Source of the DNA: a virus
Strand: one strand, 5' to 3'
Virus record (IMG/VR): IMGVR_UViG_3300028827_000101
Span: 1 to 27,147 of that record
Length of the DNA: 27,147 bases
Shown: one piece after another, positions 22,674 to 27,147 of the stretch
How the letters are laid out: each line of letters begins with the position of its first letter
Numbering within the stretch: position 1 is the first letter of the stretch
Translations under genes and position numbers: made by a program
The notes under the pieces: model-generated
The model's database searches: none
Told to the model about the DNA's origin: nothing
What the model saw: the letters and a program-made list of their open reading frames with translations, nothing else

Positions 22674-24107
22674 TTATTCAGTTGGGGGTATTGTTGGTGG
22701 TTTGGGTAGAGTGGGCTGATTTTCAATCTCATCCATAACTTCCTTCATCTGCTCATCACTCAAAGCTGGTAACATAGCCCGGGCGATTGATTTCTTGATA
22801 TAGGCGCTAAACTTTGGTGTGCGGATCAGAGTTGTAGCTGTGAGGGCATTATCAAGGTCTTGGGCTAGATCCTCTACATCATATGTTCTAGATCGTTCAA
22901 TCTTGATATCTTTAAATAGATCCTCTTTCTTCTCCCACTTCAACCACAAACGAATTATCTCCTTCTCAGCTTTTTCCAACAATATTGCCTTCCTGACCAA
23001 AGTAGCATTTAACATCTGGAACTCGCTCTTGAGAGCTACACCAGATTTAGCTACTGTACTGATCTCTGTTGCCGCCATACCACCGATATTAGTAGAACGG
23101 TAGACTTCAGCTACTTTTCTTTCAATCCATTTGAGAATAGCCTCAATCGGTTCTGCCACCCGGGCCTCCAACCAATCAGGTTTACTCTCAGGGCGGTCAG
23201 GATCAAATTCTAATATCGCAGTCACACCCACTTCATCTTTCTGTGGCATATCTTTACCTGGTAAGGCTGCCTGTTTAGGTTTCCTCATCATAGGAAAGGC
23301 TGCATAATCAATAACTTCTTCCCCATCACTCAAATTTTTCATAATACTCACATCAATCCTGGCTACCTCATGGATGTCACTCACACCTATTGGCCAAAAT
23401 CGTCCTTTTTTGTTCATAAGCCACACAAAAGGGATCTCACCTAGAGTGTTAGTACCACTAGATTCAAGTTTAGGTTGACCAGATTGATCTCCTTTTTCCG
23501 GTAATTTCCAAACCTCCCATTTATCCAATGTCCATATCCTCACTCGATCATCATCATCCAACAATTTAAGATAAGTAAGATTTGGGACTCCATTTATATC
23601 ACGTTCAAATTTCCAATCGAGAATTGATGGAGGATGATAAGAACTAACATAAGGATAAACCCCAGCATTCAACTCTTCCTCTTTAGTTTTGAAAGTGATA
23701 TCAGCTTTATCCACCAATATCCCCACAAATCCATAAATAGAAGCATACTTTCCTTGTTCCATAAGAAATTCATCAAGAGAATCATTCATCAAATCCGCAT
23801 TTCTCTCAAAAGTCCGCCAAGTGTTATCTTTTTCCAATCCAGATAAATCTCTCTTCACAGGTTTCTTGAATAGATAGAAATTGAAAATATCAACAACAGA
23901 ACTTGAGTAATTGAAATTGTATGCTTGCTGTAATCGACGTTGATAGTTCGCCCAACTTTCCCTCTCATGACGGATGAGATAACCTTGACGCAGTAATTCC
24001 CTCACACCTTCATATGCGCTTATCAACAATCGCCATTCTGGGGAGTTCAAAACATAAAGTTCATTGGCGGATTTCAACACTTCTGTAGTAACAGTGGACT
24101 CTGCCAT
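22674..24107 (-). CDS. Portal protein (DUF4055-like)
   Basis: A 477-residue portal. The N-terminal YEGVRELLRQGYLIRHERES region followed by WANYQRRLQQAYNFNYSSS and VDIFNFYLFKKPVKRDLSG fits the DUF4055 family. Later segments PIGVSDIHEVARIDVSI and NIGGMAATEISTVAKSGVAL match the portal core and the MuF-interacting helices. The C-terminus is Pro-rich (QPTLPKPPTIPPTE). It lies between the terminase and MuF genes, as expected. The ATG at 24107 has SD AGAGG 10 bases upstream. Confidence 0.85.
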   Translation of the reverse strand: MAESTVTTEVLKSANELYVLNSPEWRLLISAYEGVRELLRQGYLIRHERESWANYQRRLQQAYNFNYSSSVVDIFNFYLFKKPVKRDLSGLEKDNTWRTFERNADLMNDSLDEFLMEQGKYASIYGFVGILVDKADITFKTKEEELNAGVYPYVSSYHPPSILDWKFERDINGVPNLTYLKLLDDDDRVRIWTLDKWEVWKLPEKGDQSGQPKLESSGTNTLGEIPFVWLMNKKGRFWPIGVSDIHEVARIDVSIMKNLSDGEEVIDYAAFPMMRKPKQAALPGKDMPQKDEVGVTAILEFDPDRPESKPDWLEARVAEPIEAILKWIERKVAEVYRSTNIGGMAATEISTVAKSGVALKSEFQMLNATLVRKAILLEKAEKEIIRLWLKWEKKEDLFKDIKIERSRTYDVEDLAQDLDNALTATTLIRTPKFSAYIKKSIARAMLPALSDEQMKEVMDEIENQPTLPKPPTIPPTE

Positions 24108-24135
24108 TGTTCAGATACCTCTCTTTCACATAAAA

Positions 24136-24309
24136 TTAGAGTAGAACCAATCGTCTTGGACTCTTTTTACCTTTTGCAAATAGCTTGATTTCTGCTGCAC
24201 ATGCCCTTTGTTGGATTTTCTTCCCTTTTCCAGCTTCACGAGCCTTACTATATCCAATGGCTCAAGCCTGCATTCTTGATTTTGCACGTCTAAGTGTTCT
24301 CTTAGCCAT
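24136..24309 (-). pseudogene. Small basic gene interrupted by an in-frame TGA
   Basis: An ATG at 24309 has SD GGGAGG 10 bases upstream and lies 4 bases after the previous stop. It reads MAKRTLRRAKSRMQA to TGA at 24264-24262. The same frame then stays open for another 41 codons to TAA (24136-24138), encoding a similarly basic segment (AIGYSKAREAGKGKKIQQRA then CAAEIKLFAKGKKSPRRLVL). Replacing the TGA by TGG or CGA would give one 57-residue basic protein. TGA is a normal stop in many neighbours, so recoding is unlikely in general. The options are a nonsense mutation, a sequencing error, readthrough at this one site, or a real 15-codon ORF. Confidence 0.5.
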
Positions 24310-24313
24310 CTCT

Positions 24314-24496
24314 TTAAGCCCTCCCTTGACTATGAAGTATTGCATAGTGCATGGCCCGGGCTTTACGCCAATTTTCCTTCATATTGGGCCCACAATAACA
24401 CTTTATGATAGTTCCTTTAGGTTTATCTCGCTTGGAACCTTTTTTCTTTTTGTGCCCATGTAGGACACAAACACAACGACCTCTTTGTCTAACCAT
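24314..24496 (-). CDS. Small Cys-rich basic protein, 60 aa
   Basis: Not recognised. The ATG at 24496 has an AGGAGG SD 5 bases upstream that includes the TAG stop of terL. It contains two C-x-C motifs, RCVCVLHGHKKKK (C8, C10) and KCYCG (C33, C35), with His between them, which may bind a metal such as zinc. The remainder is basic (KENWRKARAMHYAILHSQGR), suggesting nucleic-acid binding. The location between terL and portal is a common place for small HNH or zinc-finger genes, but no HNH motif is visible. Confidence 0.6.
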   Translation of the reverse strand: MVRQRGRCVCVLHGHKKKKGSKRDKPKGTIIKCYCGPNMKENWRKARAMHYAILHSQGRA

Positions 24497-24505
24497 ATGT
24501 TCCTC

Positions 24506-25894
24506 CTATTTCCAATATTTCTGTCCACTCGATACATATTGGATAACAGGAAATTCTTTATGTACATAGTATCCAATAGCATCAGTCAAATGACTAATCA
24601 TAGAATCATATGTTTTATCAATTTCCCCACTTCCTCCCGGTTTCGCCCTCACAGCCATAAAATCCTCTACTGTGTGGGGTGCTTTGGATGGATCTACCAT
24701 CAATCTTACTTTTCCATCCATACTCAACAAACGACTATTCACACTATTAACACGCTCCCGCTCTCGGGGGTTACTCGGGCTCACATTTATGTGTACTCTC
24801 TCACTCCCAAAATGATGACTCAACCGTCGACGAATCAAATGCCAATCACTACCCATAACTTTTGCTGTTCCGCCTGCTCCACCAGTAGCATCACCATAAC
24901 ATATAACAGGGCCTTGATGTTGGCCCCATTTCCTTATCAATTGATCGCACACCCTCAAAGTGTTACTATTGGTTTCAATCCAAACTTCACCTATCACTCC
25001 AGTCCCCCATTGACCTGATGGCAAATCTTGTTCCTGTATCACAGCAGCAACTCCGGGGCTAATGTTGAAATCGAAACAGAAAACCAAAATTCGAGTTGGA
25101 TCATAAGCGAGGCGGGCACAATGTTTCTTCTCATCAAACACATAATAGATCATTCCTGAAAAATTGACAAACTGTGCCTCGTACTCTTGTTGGAAAGTAA
25201 GTTCATCTAAATCTCTACGAGCACTCTCAATCTCTTTTGCCGGCAAGATATCAGCCGATTTCCACCAAAAATAATTCCATTCAGGAGCCAAAGAACCAGA
25301 TGAGGTACTACTGATAAGACGTTGCATTTTGGCAAATTCTGCTGTCCTATAAAAATGATTCCTTCCCTCAGGAACACCTATAAAATCACACCATCCTTCT
25401 CTGTCAGATAAAGCAGGCCTTACGTGTTCACCCCAGGTTTCAGGTTTCATATTTGCATACTCATCTAATACACCACCATCCCAAGGTGTTCCCTCTATTC
25501 TCTCTGGTTTATCCATGCCTAGAACATGTATCTCTGTCCCATTTATCAAACGAATAACAAGGGATGATTCACTCGGTGGCCCATCCATAGCCCATGTAGG
25601 AACCATAAGCTTGAGGTCTTTCCAATAAATCCTTTTCGCTTGGTCTCTAGTAGGAGCAGCACAGAAAAACTTAGGATCAGAATATGGAGTTCCAACCATT
25701 GCAGCCCTCACAATCTTCCTCTTAGCCAACTCAGTTTTCCCTGACCTTCTCCCAGCTACTACTACATTGAATCTAGATTTTGATGTCCAATATTGATGTT
25801 GTATTCTGTGGGGTCTCAATGGGTAGAGACGGTTGATAGGAATAACCTTATTTTCAAAAGATGGATTAATATTGCTTGTCTCTTCTGCAAACAT
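24506..25894 (-). CDS. terL: Terminase large subunit
   Basis: A 462-residue packaging motor. The Walker A motif is GRRSGKT (residues 48-54), and the Walker B motif is VLDEYA, with D144-E145 after a hydrophobic strand. The C-terminal RNase-H-like nuclease has D275 (VFCFDFNISPG), D335 (ICYGDATGG) and D438 (HLTDAIGYYV). The full ATPase plus nuclease length is present. The start is an ATG at 25894, 3 bases after the terS stop, with an AAGGA SD. The small subunit is encoded immediately upstream. Confidence 0.93.
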   Translation of the reverse strand: MFAEETSNINPSFENKVIPINRLYPLRPHRIQHQYWTSKSRFNVVVAGRRSGKTELAKRKIVRAAMVGTPYSDPKFFCAAPTRDQAKRIYWKDLKLMVPTWAMDGPPSESSLVIRLINGTEIHVLGMDKPERIEGTPWDGGVLDEYANMKPETWGEHVRPALSDREGWCDFIGVPEGRNHFYRTAEFAKMQRLISSTSSGSLAPEWNYFWWKSADILPAKEIESARRDLDELTFQQEYEAQFVNFSGMIYYVFDEKKHCARLAYDPTRILVFCFDFNISPGVAAVIQEQDLPSGQWGTGVIGEVWIETNSNTLRVCDQLIRKWGQHQGPVICYGDATGGAGGTAKVMGSDWHLIRRRLSHHFGSERVHINVSPSNPRERERVNSVNSRLLSMDGKVRLMVDPSKAPHTVEDFMAVRAKPGGSGEIDKTYDSMISHLTDAIGYYVHKEFPVIQYVSSGQKYWK

Positions 25895-25896
25895 CT

Positions 25897-26592
25897 CTAT
25901 CCTTTTTTTCCTTGTAAAGAAATTTTTTCTTCGAACTGTTGCGGAGGAGGAACTGATTTCAGAAGATCCGTAACAAAATTTTTGATACGCTCTGCTTTGC
26001 TTCGAATTTCATCTTCGCTCTCTGAACCTTTATCTGCCCATATTTTAAGATATTTTCCTAACAACTCTAACGCTTGAAGCTTAGACCACAACTTTATTTT
26101 AGTGTTAGCTCCGTATTGATTATAAGTAACCTGAATCTCCGCTATAGCTCCAATAAGCTCTTCATCTAAATCATTACTATCATAAAGTCTAAATATTCCA
26201 TTATGCCATTCTCCAAAGTCCTTTAAAGATGCAAAAGCTATAGTGCTCAGTTCCTTAATAACTCTATTCACCGTAGCAAAATTACGCTCTCTTTTTTGTT
26301 TTACCAACCAAGAAATATACTGTTTTATCTTTTCGTCCTCAAGAAGTTTGTTAGACCAATAAAAAATAAGATTTTTGTTTCTAGCTTTGTATCCAGCAAG
26401 AACATAAGCTTCAGTAGGACGTTTTCCTTTTACAATCTCTTCACAAAATCTTATCCTTTTAGGCGTTAAACCCTTCAAAAGATAATCTTCTTCTTTTTTA
26501 GGAAGATCGAGAACTTCATAAACATTTTCTTCTTTTAACACTTTTTCCATCACTTTTTTAGGACTACGCTTTTTCAATTTTTTTTTAGGCAC
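25897..26592 (-). CDS. terS: Terminase small subunit (Terminase_2 family)
   Basis: A 231-residue DNA-binding packaging subunit. Residues 42-68 (LTPKRIRFCEEIVKGKRPTE then AYVLAGY) are the typical terminase small subunit helix-turn-helix start. The N-terminal 20 residues are very basic (KKKLKKRSPKKV), and the middle is helical for oligomerisation. The C-terminus is Lys-rich. The start is a GTG at 26592 with GGAGG 8 bases upstream. It pairs with the large subunit gene downstream. Confidence 0.85.
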   Translation of the reverse strand: MPKKKLKKRSPKKVMEKVLKEENVYEVLDLPKKEEDYLLKGLTPKRIRFCEEIVKGKRPTEAYVLAGYKARNKNLIFYWSNKLLEDEKIKQYISWLVKQKRERNFATVNRVIKELSTIAFASLKDFGEWHNGIFRLYDSNDLDEELIGAIAEIQVTYNQYGANTKIKLWSKLQALELLGKYLKIWADKGSESEDEIRSKAERIKNFVTDLLKSVPPPQQFEEKISLQGKKG

Positions 26593-26811
26593 ACTTACTT
26601 CCTCCGTAAGCTCAATGATTGCACAAAAATATCAATCACGCAAGTATATTATATATTATGCGTTAACAAAAAAAAATATAAAATAATTAACAAGTTTTAG
26701 GATTAAGAAACAGAAAGACTTGGAAGGCAAATTAATAGAATAGAAACAAGCGCCTAATAGAGTGAGTAATTTTAAAATTATTTATAGGCAAATTAAGCGT
26801 TAATATGTATT
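26593..26811. promoter_or_regulatory. AT-rich intergenic region with repeats; probable control region for the packaging genes
   Basis: No gene is seen here. It contains two direct repeats: AGGCAAATTAA at 26725-26735 and 26786-26796, and GCGTTAA at 26660-26666 and 26797-26803. It also has a 14-base AT palindrome (TAATTTTAAAATTA, 26767-26780) and an inverted pair ACGCA (26638-26642) / TGCGT (26659-26663). The inverted pair flanks a TATAAT, which is a candidate operator. This is the largest gap in the window and lies just upstream of terS. Confidence 0.5.
26643..26669 (-). promoter_or_regulatory. Possible promoter for terS
   Basis: On the minus strand, TTGTTA (26669-26664) is followed by TATACT (26648-26643) with a 15-base spacer, shorter than ideal; an overlapping TATAAT lies at 26653-26648. 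The AT content makes chance matches likely. Confidence 0.3.
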
Positions 26812-27147
26812 TTAATCGTCACATAGTTTTTCTATAGTCTTAAATATATTTCCACAGTCAGCACAAACTCTTTCTCGGATTATGCAATCATCATCCTTTT
26901 TTCTAATCGCTATAATTCTGCTAGTGAATCCTCCACAATTTTTACATTTTGGGCCAATTCTTTGTTCTGATCTAGGACGGAGTTGAATTCCTTCTTTCAA
27001 CATAAAATTTCTCAATGTAGTATATGATACCAAAAGTTCATCACACATCTCATTTAATGATTTATTCTCTTTCCAATACAAATCCGAGACCAGTTTTTTT
27101 GGATCATTATAACCAAATTTTAAAGCTATCGCACCCCAATCTATCAT
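26812..27147 (-). CDS. HTH plus zinc-ribbon DNA-binding protein (may be N-terminally complete)
   Basis: A 111-residue protein whose first codon is an ATG at the window edge, so the start cannot be checked for an SD. Residues 17-55 (LVSDLYWKENKSLNEMCDEL then LVSYTTLRNFML) form a helix-turn-helix like those of phage regulators. Residues 68-98 form a C4 zinc ribbon (C68, C71, C95, C98: CKNCGG and CADCGN) with NrdR-like spacing and a TSRIIAIRKKDDDCIIRERV stretch between. It is probably a transcription or packaging regulator. An NrdR-type ribonucleotide reductase repressor is unlikely because the ATP-cone is absent. Confidence 0.65.
   Translation of the reverse strand: MIDWGAIALKFGYNDPKKLVSDLYWKENKSLNEMCDELLVSYTTLRNFMLKEGIQLRPRSEQRIGPKCKNCGGFTSRIIAIRKKDDDCIIRERVCADCGNIFKTIEKLCDD

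Noticed and set aside
24262-24264. TGA recoded as an amino acid genome-wide
   Set aside because: TGA is the real stop of several coupled genes (for example at 44, 2111, 2320, 7050 and 7538), so a general recoding is excluded; only a local effect remains.
1-27147. Diversity-generating retroelement acting on the adhesin gene
   Set aside because: No reverse transcriptase and no template/variable repeat pair with adenine-specific differences is visible in the window.
1-27147. CRISPR array, tRNA genes, insertion sequences
   Set aside because: No regularly spaced repeats, cloverleaf-like segments or transposase genes were found.

Overview
The window is a structural and packaging segment of a tailed dsDNA phage or prophage with a long, probably non-contractile (siphovirus-type) tail. 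Every supported gene lies on the minus strand, so the genome reads from high to low coordinates. The order is canonical: HTH/zinc-ribbon regulator, small and large terminase, portal, MuF head protein, scaffold, major capsid, connector and neck genes, major tail protein, frameshifted tail chaperone, tape measure, GTA-like tail-tip block, then adhesin and fibre-like genes. Genes are tightly packed, with ATGA overlaps and Shine-Dalgarno (SD) sites of the AGGAGG type that often include the previous stop codon. TGA, TAG and TAA all serve as real stops. The sequence is fairly AT-rich. The host cannot be named from the sequence; SD use says only that it is bacterial.

Region by region. 27147-26812: probable regulator, cut by the window edge. 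26811-26593: AT-rich intergenic stretch with repeats and a possible promoter for the packaging genes. 26592-24506: terS and terL. 24496-24136: a small Cys-rich gene and a small basic gene interrupted by an in-frame TGA. 24107-17985: portal, an 812-residue MuF protein with extra C-terminal enzyme-like domains, a small gene, scaffold and major capsid. 17934-16023: a 49-residue gene, connector and neck proteins, tail terminator. 16021-12336: major tail protein, G/G-T chaperones made by -1 frameshifting, tape measure. 12332-4804: two related tail proteins, a large tail protein, then a Dit-like/DUF2163/NlpC-P60/tail-tip series in the same order as gene transfer agents. 4786-1: a SpeD-like protein, three paralogous short proteins (one carrying an adhesin-like domain), a membrane coiled-coil protein, four small unknowns, a repeat-rich fibre-like protein, and the first 15 codons of another gene.

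The most unusual feature is a set of poly-threonine tracts. Five genes (the 49-residue gene next to the capsid gene, the major tail protein, a 422-residue tail protein, and two of the three short adhesin-type paralogs) end in 8-14 consecutive Thr codons immediately before the stop. One of them also has an internal Thr/Ser linker. The tracts fall into two subfamilies that are identical at the DNA level over 23-35 bases, including freely variable third codon positions. This suggests copying or recombination of the DNA and not only selection for threonine. The receptor-type gene has the layout domain-tract-domain-tract-stop, which fits a tract-bounded cassette model for gaining or losing surface domains. 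Other points of note are the MuF protein with acetyltransferase-like and DUF3626/ADP-ribosyltransferase-like regions, a SpeD-like protein in the tail-tip block, and a textbook frameshift signal in the chaperone gene.
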